In this document: piece after piece, positions 1 to 6,107 of the stretch | Numbering within the stretch: position 1 is the first letter of the stretch | How the letters are laid out: each line of letters opens with the position of its first letter | Source of the DNA: an uncultured Methanobrevibacter sp. | GTDB taxonomy: Archaea; Methanobacteriota; Methanobacteria; Methanobacteriales; Methanobacteriaceae | Assembly (NCBI GenBank): GCA_905235495.1 | Contig: CAJOMK010000055.1 | Coordinates: forward strand, 1-9,434 | Reading direction: 5' to 3' | DNA length: 9,434 nucleotides | Notes under the pieces: generated by a model | Seen by the model: the letters and a program-made list of their open reading frames with translations, nothing else | Database searches by the model: none | What the model was told of the DNA's origin: nothing | Made by a program: the position numbers and the translations under genes

Positions 1-213
1 TCAAGCTCTAAAATGAGAAATACAATGCTTTGGATATCCCTTATTGGATCATTCATATTGCAGGTTCTTGTTATATATGTACCGTTCCTGCAACCAGTAT
101 TTAAGACCTGTTCAATTGGACTGATTGATTGGATTTTGATAATCATAGTCTCTGCAATAATCCTAATTACAGATAAGATTTCCAATATTGCTGTAGAAAA
201 AGCTTTTAATTAA
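1..213 (+). CDS. C-terminal end of a P-type cation-transporting ATPase (partial at left edge)
   Basis: The frame is open from base 1 to the TAA at 211-213, so this is the last 70 residues of a gene starting outside the window; the internal ATG at 13 is probably not a start. The visible part has two hydrophobic segments, from about MLWISLIGSF to VIYVP and from DWILIIIV to ILIT. They are joined by a short loop with the pattern VIYVPFLQPVFKT...LIDW. That pattern is typical of the last transmembrane pair in the C-terminal domain of P2-type ATPases (Ca2+ or related cation pumps, Cation_ATPase_C family), which couple ATP hydrolysis to cation transport across the cell membrane. Catalytic domains and ion-binding residues are not visible, so the transported ion cannot be named. 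It points away from the ribosomal cluster and ends about 110 nt before a small membrane peptide gene. Confidence 0.75.
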   Translation, partial: SSSKMRNTMLWISLIGSFILQVLVIYVPFLQPVFKTCSIGLIDWILIIIVSAIILITDKISNIAVEKAFN

Positions 214-264
214 TGAAAATCATATCTTAGGATTTTTTTAAAGTTGATTTAGATTTATTAAAAA

Positions 265-300
265 AATTTTAAATAGTATATTAAATAAAAATATATTTAA
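265..300 (+). promoter_or_regulatory. Possible TATA-type promoter of the small membrane peptide gene
   Basis: This AT-only stretch contains TTTAAATA and AAATATATTT box-like sequences. It lies 25 to 60 nt before the strong ribosome binding site at 313-318. Base composition is so AT-rich here that the exact box cannot be chosen; the call rests on position. Confidence 0.3.
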
Positions 301-324
301 TTATATTTTTTAAGGAGGAATATT

Positions 325-432
325 ATGAATTTAGTAGCAGACATCATAAATGGATTAACATCAATGACAATTGTAATGATTATAGGTTTCATTATTGTTA
401 TAGCATTATTAACTATAATCGAAAAAAAGTAA
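325..432 (+). CDS. 35-residue single-span membrane peptide, function unknown
   Basis: The reading frame runs ATG 325 to TAA 430-432 and encodes 35 residues. Residues 1-13 are an N-terminal stretch with one Asp and Asn residues (MNLVADIING...). Residues 14-32 are almost entirely Ile, Val, Leu, Met and Thr, one clear membrane span, and the tail is EKK, suggesting the C-terminus stays in the cytoplasm. The case for a real gene is the perfect AGGAGG ribosome binding site at 313-318 with 6 nt spacing to ATG. A hairpin also follows 9 nt after the stop. I do not recognise the family. It could be a small subunit of a membrane complex, a regulator of the neighbouring P-type ATPase (small single-span regulators of such pumps are known in other organisms), or a toxin-like peptide; none is shown by the sequence. 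Confidence 0.65.
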   Translation: MNLVADIINGLTSMTIVMIIGFIIVIALLTIIEKK

Positions 433-440
433 ATAGATTA

Positions 441-470
441 GTTAGTATTAATTTTTAAATTAATATTAAT
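441..470 (+). terminator. Hairpin after the small membrane peptide gene
   Basis: The arms TATTAATTT (446-454) and AAATTAATA (457-465) are exact complements. Pairing continues outward through 441-445 and 466-470 with two G-U pairs, giving about 14 pairs in total. It begins 9 nt after the stop codon. No strong T-tract follows directly on the plus strand, so it may be a 3' stabilising hairpin rather than a terminator. Confidence 0.45.
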
Positions 471-609
471 CCTATCCAAATGAAAATAAAAATTTTATAA
501 AAAAACTGATTAAAATTAAAAATATAATTGAATTAGAAAATAAAAATTTGAAATTAACAGTTAACAAATAAAACTAAAATTAAAATAAAATTAAAAAGTT
601 ATAGAAAAA

Positions 610-693
610 CGCCGAGACTGGGATTTGAACCCAGGCGGAGATTACCCCACGGGATTTCAAGTCCCGCGCCTTACCAGGCTAGACTATCTCGGC
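610..693 (-). tRNA. tRNA-Ser (anticodon UGA)
   Basis: On the minus strand the acceptor arms GCCGAGA and TCTCGGC pair over all 7 positions. The D stem is GTCT/AGGC with one G-T pair. The anticodon stem CGGGA/TCCCG closes the loop CTTGAAA, placing anticodon TGA, which reads UCA serine codons. A long variable arm (TGGGGTAATCTCCGC) with its own short stem marks a type II tRNA, as expected for Ser. The T arm is CTGGG-TTCAAAT-CCCAG. Base 610 supplies the discriminator G expected of serine tRNAs. No CCA is encoded, no intron interrupts the anticodon loop, and a T5 run follows immediately as a probable terminator. Confidence 0.97.
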
Positions 694-707
694 ATACGAA
701 TTAATAA

Positions 708-725
708 ATAAATATAATAAATAAT
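708..725 (-). promoter_or_regulatory. Possible TATA box of tRNA-Ser
   Basis: On the minus strand this reads TTATTTATTATATTTATT and sits roughly 15 to 32 nt upstream of the tRNA 5' end, the spacing expected of an archaeal TATA box. The surroundings are nearly all A and T, so the precise box is uncertain. Confidence 0.35.
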
Positions 726-739
726 TAGGGCAATCTTAA

Positions 740-803
740 TTTAGAGTTTTTAAAAATTAAAAATAAAAGTATGAAAATTAATTCTGAAAATGACTTTTCA
801 GAA
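740..803 (-). terminator. Terminator after rps10
   Basis: A perfect 9-bp inverted repeat (TTCTGAAAA at 782-790, TTTTCAGAA at 795-803) with a 4-nt loop starts 12 nt after the rps10 stop. On the minus strand it is followed by several T runs (TTTT, TTTTATTTTT, TTTTT) down to about 745. This separates rps10 from the tRNA gene. Confidence 0.65.
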
Positions 804-815
804 CATACAACTTAA

Positions 816-1121
816 TTATTTAAGTTCAATTTCAATACTTACATTATCAGGAACGCTGACTTTCATAATTTGTCTCATAGCTCTTTCATCAGCACCGATT
901 CCGATTAAACGTTTGTGAATACGGAGTTCCCATTTTTCCCAAGTAGCCTTTCCTTCTCCATCTGGAGATTTTCTTGTAGGAACAACTAATTTTTTAGTAG
1001 GTAATGGAATAGGGCCAGAAATATCTACACCAGTTCTTTCAGAAATTTTCTTTAACTGGTCACAGACATAATTAATTTTTTCAGAATCAGTTCCAGTAAG
1101 TTTAATTCTAGCTTGATTCAT
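816..1121 (-). CDS. rps10: 30S ribosomal protein uS10 (S10)
   Basis: This 101-residue protein matches archaeal/eukaryotic uS10 (S20e) over its full length. It opens with MNQARIKLTGTD, has the segment ISGPIPLPTKKLVVPTRKSP in the long head-penetrating loop, and ends with VSIEIELK. It assembles into the head of the small ribosomal subunit. The start is supported by a GGGAGG ribosome binding site at 1130-1135 with 8 nt spacing. It is the last gene of the archaeal str cluster, behind tuf, but here 240 nt separate them. That gap holds a hairpin with a T-rich tail and then a candidate promoter and leader hairpin, so rps10 is probably transcribed on its own. A terminator hairpin begins 12 nt after the stop. 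Nothing in the protein is truncated or odd. Confidence 0.97.
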   Translation of the reverse strand: MNQARIKLTGTDSEKINYVCDQLKKISERTGVDISGPIPLPTKKLVVPTRKSPDGEGKATWEKWELRIHKRLIGIGADERAMRQIMKVSVPDNVSIEIELK

Positions 1122-1148
1122 ATTTTAATCCTCCCAAAAAAGGTAACC

Positions 1149-1198
1149 ATAATCTAGTTAAATCCATATATGAATAAACTAGATTATAACTCTAGATT
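1149..1198 (-). promoter_or_regulatory. Inverted repeat and AATCTAG half-sites in the rps10 leader
   Basis: ATAATCTAGTT (1149-1159) and AACTAGATTAT (1177-1187) are perfect 11-bp complements around a 17-nt loop. A third half-site CTAGATT lies at 1192-1198, 13 nt from the second (1179-1185). A TATA-like TTATTTTAAA lies just upstream on the minus strand near 1214-1223, so the repeat would fall at or just after the transcription start. It could act as DNA operator or as a leader hairpin; the sequence alone does not decide. Confidence 0.45.
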
Positions 1199-1235
1199 AA
1201 AACATACTATAGATTTAAAATAATAAATTATTAGA

Positions 1236-1294
1236 AACCTAAAAATAAAGAAATAAATTATTAGATTTGCTAAAATGATTAGCTTATCTAATAA
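1236..1294 (-). terminator. Terminator after tuf
   Basis: A two-part hairpin: outer arms 1258-1266 and 1286-1294 (TTATTAGAT/ATCTAATAA, 9 bp), a symmetric 2x2 internal loop, then inner arms GCTAA/TTAGC (1269-1273, 1279-1283) with a 5-nt loop. On the minus strand the T-rich TTTATTTCTTTATTTTT follows at once. It lies 68-104 nt beyond the tuf stop. A further T-run region at about 1302-1330 could act earlier. Confidence 0.6.
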
Positions 1295-1361
1295 ATTTTA
1301 GAATAAAAAACTAAAAAAAAAATAAAAAATGAATAATTTAATTAAAAATTAATCATTAAAC

Positions 1362-2603
1362 TTATTTTTTGTCAGTTACTTCAAGACATAAACCAGCTGC
1401 TACGGTTTGACCCATATCTCTGATAGCGAATCTTCCCATAGGTGGGATGTTTGCAGCTTCTTCCATAACCATAGGTTTGGTAGGTTTAATTTGTACAATA
1501 GCTGCGTCACCAGTTTTAATGAAGTCAGGTTTGGTTGCTTCAGGTTGACCAGTAGCAGGGTCGAGTTTAGAAGTTAAGTCTAAGAAAGTACATGCAGTTT
1601 GTGAGGTGTGACAGTGAAATACAGGGGTGTATCCAACGGTGATTACACCAGGATGTTGTAATACAACAACTTGTGCAGTAAATTCTTTAGCTACGGTTGG
1701 AGCGTCAGTAGTGTGTCCAGCTACGTCTCCTCTTCTGATATCGTTTTTACCTACACCTCTTACGTTGAAACCAATGTTGTCACCAGGTTCAGCTTCAGGG
1801 AAAGTTTCGTGGTGCATTTCGATAGATTTTACTTCACCGGATGCTCCGGCAGGTTCAAAGATAACATTGTCACCTTGTTTCATGATACCAGTTTCTACTC
1901 TTCCTACAGGTACAGTACCTACACCAGTGATGGAGTATACATCTTGAATAGGAATTCTTAATGGTAAGTCTACAGGTTTTTCAGGTGGTACTAATTTGTC
2001 TAATTCTTCCATTAAAGGACTACCTTTGTACCAAGGCATGTTAGGGGAGAGTTCTTTGATATTGTCTCCTTCAAATGCAGACATTGGGATGAAAGGAGTG
2101 GTATCAGGGTCTCTACCGATGGATCTGAGTAAGTCAGATACTTCATCTTTTACTTCGTTGAATCTGTCTTCACTGTAATCTACCATATCCATTTTGTTTA
2201 CAACAATGATTAATTGTTTAATACCTAAAGTCATGGATAAGAACATGTGTTCTTTGGTTTGTGGCATTACACCGTCGTTAGCAGCTACTACTAATACAGC
2301 TGCATCAGCTTGGGATGCACCAGTAATCATGTTTTTAACGAAGTCTCTGTGTCCAGGACAGTCTACTACAGTGTAGTCGTATTTGTTGGTGGAGAATTTT
2401 TGGTGAGCTAAGTCAATGGTTACTCCTCTTTCTCTTTCTTCTCCTAATTTGTCCATAACAAATCTGAATTTGTCTTCACCTTCGTCTAATTGTTGTTCAG
2501 CGATTGCACCAGCTTTTAATAATAAGTGTCCTACTAAAGTGGATTTACCGTGGTCAACATGTCCAATAAATGCTAAATTTAAATGTTCTTTTTCTTTTGC
2601 CAT
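1362..2603 (-). CDS. tuf: Translation elongation factor EF-1alpha (aEF1A)
   Basis: This 413-residue GTPase carries aminoacyl-tRNA to the ribosomal A site. The GTP-binding motifs are all present: P-loop GHVDHGKST (residues 14-22), switch I end RGVTID (59-64), DCPGH (81-85), NKMD (136-139) and a later SAFEGDN. The two beta-barrel domains follow, with the signatures PLRIPIQDVYSITGVGTVP and GRFAIRDMGQTVAAG near the C-terminus. Length and organisation are normal for the archaeal factor, and the Met start MAKEKEHLNLAFIGH agrees with relatives. AGAGGT (2611-2616) is the ribosome binding site with 7 nt spacing. Codon choice looks highly optimised (repeated GGT, GTA, ACT, AGA), as expected for an abundant protein. 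It lies between fusA and rps10 in the conserved order, but with 459 nt upstream and 240 nt downstream, so it is probably its own transcription unit. Confidence 0.98.
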   Translation of the reverse strand: MAKEKEHLNLAFIGHVDHGKSTLVGHLLLKAGAIAEQQLDEGEDKFRFVMDKLGEERERGVTIDLAHQKFSTNKYDYTVVDCPGHRDFVKNMITGASQADAAVLVVAANDGVMPQTKEHMFLSMTLGIKQLIIVVNKMDMVDYSEDRFNEVKDEVSDLLRSIGRDPDTTPFIPMSAFEGDNIKELSPNMPWYKGSPLMEELDKLVPPEKPVDLPLRIPIQDVYSITGVGTVPVGRVETGIMKQGDNVIFEPAGASGEVKSIEMHHETFPEAEPGDNIGFNVRGVGKNDIRRGDVAGHTTDAPTVAKEFTAQVVVLQHPGVITVGYTPVFHCHTSQTACTFLDLTSKLDPATGQPEATKPDFIKTGDAAIVQIKPTKPMVMEEAANIPPMGRFAIRDMGQTVAAGLCLEVTDKK

Positions 2604-2671
2604 TATAAAAACCTCTTTTTATAAATTGTATATAAATTAAGTATATAATTAAGTATAAATTATTTGTTAAG

Positions 2672-2681
2672 TTATTTATAT
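2672..2681 (-). promoter_or_regulatory. Probable TATA box of tuf
   Basis: On the minus strand this reads ATATAAATAA, a good archaeal TATA box, about 70 nt before the tuf start codon. A second candidate, TTTATATAC, lies at 2626-2634 but is too close to the ribosome binding site to leave a normal leader. The distal box is therefore preferred. Confidence 0.45.
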
Positions 2682-2780
2682 GCTGAATATTTTTGAAGAT
2701 ACTATTTATGAATAATATAAATAATCAATATTATCAATAAATCTTAAATCAAAGACATATCAACGGATTTATTCTATAAC

Positions 2781-2838
2781 TTACATGTAAAAATTACATG
2801 GTAACAATTACATGCAATATAAAATAAATCACATGTAA
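2781..2838. promoter_or_regulatory. Cluster of four TTACATG-type motifs upstream of tuf
   Basis: TTACATGTAA at 2781-2790 is a perfect 10-bp palindrome. TTACATG recurs at 2794-2800 and 2808-2814, and a fourth, ACATGTAA, lies at 2831-2838 preceded by C instead of T. Starts are 13, 14 and about 21 nt apart. The cluster lies about 100 to 160 nt upstream of the likely tuf TATA box. The shared motif and near-regular spacing resemble a multi-site operator; the binding protein is unknown. Confidence 0.45.
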
Positions 2839-2949
2839 TATAAGAATACTCAACTATATATATTATTATATTTTTTATAATATATAAACTATATGATTAT
2901 ATCACTATTTTTTAAGAATGAAATAACTGAAAAAATAACCATATAAAAG

Positions 2950-3010
2950 AATTAATTAAAAAATAATAATTAAAATAAAAATTTAAATTAGGAAAAATTT
3001 CCTAATTTAA
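2950..3010 (-). terminator. Terminator after fusA
   Basis: A perfect 13-bp inverted repeat (2983-2995 with 2998-3010; TTAAATTAGGAAA and its complement) with a 2-nt centre lies 53-80 nt after the fusA stop. On the minus strand it is followed by ATTTTTATTTTAATTATTATTTTTT. It is the longest perfect hairpin in the window and a strong candidate for a 3' end. Confidence 0.65.
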
Positions 3011-3062
3011 TAAAAACAGACCGATAATTTTAAGATTAAGATTATCTTAATTCACTTATGGC

Positions 3063-5258
3063 TTAACCTAAATAGTGGTCAGGACCAAATGGTTGTGGGG
3101 ATAATCCTTTTCTTTCTCTGATTTGTCTGATAATTTGGTCTTGCAATTCTCTTGGTAATCTTTCGAAACCGGAGTTTTCAGTAGACCATAAACATCTACC
3201 TTGAGTTGCAGATCTGATTTCACCAGCGAAACCAAACATTTCAGCTACAGGTACTTTAGCTTCAACGTTTACCATGTCACCTTCAGTTGGCATGTCTATG
3301 ATCTGACCTCTTCTGTTTAAGATTTCTTTAGTAACTGATCCCATATAGTCAGTAGGAGTGTTAATGAAAACTTTTTGAACAGGTTCAAGTAAGGTAGGGC
3401 CAGCCATCATCATACCACCTTTAATAGCATTACGAATAGCAGGTAAAATTTGAGCAGGTCCTCTGTGAATTGCGTCTTCGTGAAGTTTTGCATCTACAAG
3501 AGTGAATTTCATACCCATTGCGATTTCGTTTGCAACTGGACCTTCTTCAAGTGCAGATTCGAAACCTTCAATAATAAGCTCTTTGATTTCATCTAAGTAT
3601 TGAATACCACGAGTCATGTTGATAAATAAGGATTTGTTGTAAACATCCCATACTCTTCTAGCTTCTTCTTTTTCAAGACCATGTTCAATGAATTTTTGAG
3701 CTTCTTCCTTATCTTTGATTTTACCTTCTTTGATGTCACCATTTTGCAATGCTTGGAAGATTGAATCTTCTAAAGGTGCAACTTCAAGGTATAATCTGTT
3801 GTGCTTGTTAGGAGATTTACCTTCTACAGGGTTAGGAGTTTTTCCTGCAACGGTTTCTCTGTATACAACAATAGGTTCGGAAGTGTTGATGTCTACACCT
3901 TTGTTGTTGATTCTTACACCGATAACTTCTAAGTGAAGTTCTCCCATACCGGAAACTAAGTGTTCACCAGTTTCTTCGTTAATGTTAACGTGAATGGTAG
4001 GGTCTTCTTTTGCAGTTTGTCTTAATACTTCAATAAGTTTTGGTAAGTCTTTAGTGTTTTTAGCTTCTACAGCTACAGTAACTACAGGTTCAGAGATGTG
4101 TTCAATTCCTTCAAATTCCACAATCTTGTTTTCAGGAGAACAGATTGTTTCACCTGCAGTAGCTCCTTTTGCACCAGTGATGTAAACAATGTTACCAGCA
4201 GGAACCTTTTCAGTAGGAACTCTTTCAGGACCGAAGAAAACACCTACTTGTTGTACTCTTGATCTAGCTTGACCTCCTACCAAGAACACTTCAGTACCTT
4301 GTTCTACAGTACCACCATATACTCTACCAGTAGCTACTTCACCAGCATGCTTATCTACAGATACATTAGTAACCATTACAGCTAAAGGTCCATCAGGGCT
4401 GGTGTTAACCATGGTTTGACCAGCTTCACTTTCAATGTCTCCATCCCAAATGTTAGGACATCTGTATTTTTGGGAAACTTCAGGAGAAGGTAAGTGTTCT
4501 ACTACCATACCTAATAATACTTCAGCTAAAGGTACTTTTTGAGCTAATTCTTTTTGGTTTTCATCATTACAGTAATCAATAATGTCTTTGAAGTTGATTT
4601 CAGTTTCTTGCATCATAGGAATGTTGATAGCCCAATTGTGGTATGCTGAACCAAATGCTACACTACCGTCATCCACTTTTACAAGCCATTCGTCTTTTTT
4701 ATCTTTAGGAGCCATTTTACTGATTAATTTATTAGCTTCATTAATAATACCGATGAATTTGTTTGCTAATTCTTCTGGGCCTAATTTTACTTCGTTGATT
4801 AATCTGTCAACTTTGTTAATGAATAATACTGGTTTAACTTTTTCTCTTAAAGCTTGTCTAAGTACAGTTTCAGTTTGAGGCATAATACCCTCTACTGCAC
4901 ATACAACTACTACTGCACCGTCTACAGCTCTCATTGCACGAGTTACGTCTCCACCAAAGTCAACGTGACCGGGGGTATCGATTAAGTTAATAAGGTATTC
5001 GCTATTATGGTATTCGTGTACCATAGATACGTTTGCAGCATCAATAGTAATACCACGAGCTTGTTCTTGCTCGTCGAAATCTAAAAATCTTTGATCTCCA
5101 GCAAGTTCTTCGGAAATCATTCCTGCACCTGCTAAGAGGTTATCAGATAAAGTAGTTTTACCGTGGTCGATGTGTGCACAAATACCGATATTCCTAATGG
5201 ATTCCGGTTGGTACATCAATTCTTTGATTTTTGCAATCATTTTGTCTCGTCTACTCAA
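3063..5258 (-). CDS. fusA: Translation elongation factor EF-2 (aEF2)
   Basis: This 731-residue GTPase drives ribosomal translocation. It shows P-loop AHIDHGKTT (about residues 28-36), switch I end RGITID, DTPGH (94-98), NKVD (148-151) and the C-terminal domains. The diphthamide loop reads LHEDAIHRGPAQILPA, the modified His being about residue 598, in line with other archaeal EF-2. The C-terminus RKGLSPQPFGPDHYLG is the archaeal ending. Start choice: GTG 5267, ATG 5264 and TTG 5258 are in frame, but the ribosome binding sequence AGGTGAT occupies 5263-5269 and overlaps the first two. TTG 5258 has 6 nt spacing from GGTG and gives the family N-terminus MSRRDKMIAKIKEL, so I use it. A 17-nt palindrome touches the ribosome binding site. 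The upstream spacer and both flanking hairpin regions suggest fusA is transcribed separately. Confidence 0.96.
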   Translation of the reverse strand: MSRRDKMIAKIKELMYQPESIRNIGICAHIDHGKTTLSDNLLAGAGMISEELAGDQRFLDFDEQEQARGITIDAANVSMVHEYHNSEYLINLIDTPGHVDFGGDVTRAMRAVDGAVVVVCAVEGIMPQTETVLRQALREKVKPVLFINKVDRLINEVKLGPEELANKFIGIINEANKLISKMAPKDKKDEWLVKVDDGSVAFGSAYHNWAINIPMMQETEINFKDIIDYCNDENQKELAQKVPLAEVLLGMVVEHLPSPEVSQKYRCPNIWDGDIESEAGQTMVNTSPDGPLAVMVTNVSVDKHAGEVATGRVYGGTVEQGTEVFLVGGQARSRVQQVGVFFGPERVPTEKVPAGNIVYITGAKGATAGETICSPENKIVEFEGIEHISEPVVTVAVEAKNTKDLPKLIEVLRQTAKEDPTIHVNINEETGEHLVSGMGELHLEVIGVRINNKGVDINTSEPIVVYRETVAGKTPNPVEGKSPNKHNRLYLEVAPLEDSIFQALQNGDIKEGKIKDKEEAQKFIEHGLEKEEARRVWDVYNKSLFINMTRGIQYLDEIKELIIEGFESALEEGPVANEIAMGMKFTLVDAKLHEDAIHRGPAQILPAIRNAIKGGMMMAGPTLLEPVQKVFINTPTDYMGSVTKEILNRRGQIIDMPTEGDMVNVEAKVPVAEMFGFAGEIRSATQGRCLWSTENSGFERLPRELQDQIIRQIRERKGLSPQPFGPDHYLG

Positions 5259-5264
5259 AATCAT

Positions 5265-5286
5265 CACCTATAAACATCATGTTTAT
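5265..5286 (-). promoter_or_regulatory. fusA ribosome binding site abutted by a 17-nt palindrome
   Basis: AGGTGAT (5263-5269) fits the archaeal 16S 3' end and fixes the TTG start at 5258. Immediately upstream, 5270-5286 is a perfect palindrome of ATAAACAT and ATGTTTAT around one central base. It could be an operator or a leader hairpin that affects ribosome access. A nine-codon frame (ATG 5278-5280 to TAG) also overlaps the fusA start but has no ribosome binding site. Confidence 0.5.
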
Positions 5287-5339
5287 TTTTTAAGTCAATA
5301 TCTCTTATCATTATGTCTTTTGAATTAAAATATTAAAAA

Positions 5340-5423
5340 ATATTAAAGAATATTAAATATTAAAAATATTTGAAATTTTAAAATCTATATTAAAAAATAT
5401 TAAATATTAAAAATATTTGAAAT
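5340..5423. repeat. Two-copy direct repeat (47-nt period) between rps7 and fusA
   Basis: Bases 5340-5376 and 5387-5423 are identical except for one G/A difference (5348 versus 5395), including 28 bp of perfect identity (5349-5376 and 5396-5423). Each copy contains AAATATT-AAA-AATATTT, a small hairpin. The content is nearly all A and T with TATTAAA-like subunits, suggesting local slippage or unequal duplication. It lies in the probable fusA promoter region. Confidence 0.8.
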
Positions 5424-5465
5424 ATAAAATATTTAAAATATGAAAATTATAGAGAATCACCAAAT

Positions 5466-5539
5466 TATAAAAAGGCAATTCTTAATAATTCTATAATTAT
5501 TAAAGACACTAAAATAGTGTAAAACACTAAAATTAGTGT
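5466..5539 (-). terminator. Terminator region after rps7 with three hairpins
   Basis: Three perfect inverted repeats occur in a row. ACACTAA/TTAGTGT (5524-5530, 5533-5539) overlaps the rps7 stop codon. ACACTA/TAGTGT (5506-5511, 5515-5520) is a near-copy of it. TTAATAATT/AATTATTAA (5482-5490, 5495-5503) has a 4-nt loop. On the minus strand the third is followed by GAATTGCCTTTTTATAA, a T-tract. The third is the most terminator-like. Confidence 0.6.
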
Positions 5540-6093
5540 GCTGCTTTTGCAACTCTTTCTTTTTCTTCTTTTTTCTGTATAGCGAAACTTCTTGTATCTT
5601 CTTCAGAAGCAAAGATTAATTCATTTGCTAAACATTCAGCTACAGATCTTTTGTTTTTGAATGCAGCTTGTAAAGTTCCTCTAGTTAAGAATCCTAAAGA
5701 AAGGTCTACTCTTCTTTGTGGAGAAATGTCTACAGCTACTTGGTATCCAATACCACCGTATTTAATACGGGTAGTTTCTTCACATGGAGAAGTGTTTTCA
5801 ATAGCAGTAACTAAAACTTGAACAGGGTTCTTTTTAGTTCTTTTGTTAATAATTTCTAAAGCTTCTTTTACGATGTTGTAAGCTTTGTTCTTTTTACCAG
5901 AGTTTCTTTCAGTTCTCATGATTTTGTTCATTAATCTTTCTACAATAGAAACTTTGGATTTTGCAAATTGTCTTTTTACATGTCTACCTAAAGTATGAGG
6001 AACGATAGTTTCATCTAAGCAGATGTATCTTTTTAAACCTAAGTCTTCCACTTCTACTTCATCAAGGTCCCATTTATCAAATAATTTAGCCAT
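5533..6093 (-). CDS. rps7: 30S ribosomal protein uS7 (S7)
   Basis: This 186-residue protein is archaeal uS7, which nucleates assembly of the small-subunit head and contacts tRNA at the exit side. It starts MAKLFDKWDLDEVEVEDLGLK, an archaeal N-terminal extension. It contains the RNA-binding region TIVPHTLGRHVKRQFAKSK, the core VEALEIINKRTKKNPVQVL-type segment (here KEALEI...NPVQVLV), and YGGIGYQVAVDISPQRRVDL. It ends SFAIQKKEEKERVAKAAH. The gene begins 14 nt after the rps12 stop, and its GAGGT ribosome binding site lies in that gap, so the two are co-transcribed and probably translationally coupled. The terminal His codon and stop sit inside a small inverted repeat that is duplicated just downstream; relatives often end in Arg, one base change away. 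Confidence 0.97.
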   Translation of the reverse strand: MAKLFDKWDLDEVEVEDLGLKRYICLDETIVPHTLGRHVKRQFAKSKVSIVERLMNKIMRTERNSGKKNKAYNIVKEALEIINKRTKKNPVQVLVTAIENTSPCEETTRIKYGGIGYQVAVDISPQRRVDLSLGFLTRGTLQAAFKNKRSVAECLANELIFASEEDTRSFAIQKKEEKERVAKAAH

Positions 6094-6107
6094 AAAAATT
6101 ACCTCAA

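Larger units (their letters stand above)
2604..3062. other. 459-nt AT-rich spacer between fusA and tuf
   Basis: I see no protein-coding frame with a ribosome binding site in either direction. The spacer holds the fusA terminator hairpin (2983-3010), an AT-only inverted repeat (2857-2866 with 2877-2886, 10 bp), the TTACATG cluster and the tuf promoter. Relatives with compact str operons have little space here, so the spacer is best read as a terminator plus a full promoter region. Confidence 0.6.

Noticed and set aside
1627..2640. Several plus-strand open frames of 60-106 codons opposite tuf
   Set aside because: They lie antisense to a fully convincing EF-1alpha gene, show Ser/Thr/Pro-rich composition typical of the complement of its codons, and lack ribosome binding sites.
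2983..3010. NrpR-type nitrogen operator (GGAA-N6-TTCC)
   Set aside because: The sequence has GGAA and TTCC only 4 nt apart, and lies in a 3' hairpin after fusA rather than at a promoter.
3715..4878. Plus-strand open frames opposite fusA
   Set aside because: Same reason: mirror frames of a highly conserved gene, no ribosome binding site and no family resemblance.
5262..5267. GTG 5267 or ATG 5264 as the fusA start
   Set aside because: Both are inside the AGGTGAT ribosome binding site; TTG 5258 has proper spacing and gives the family N-terminus.
5340..5423. CRISPR-like array
   Set aside because: There are only two copies, nearly all A and T, with a 10-nt spacer; this is a local duplication.
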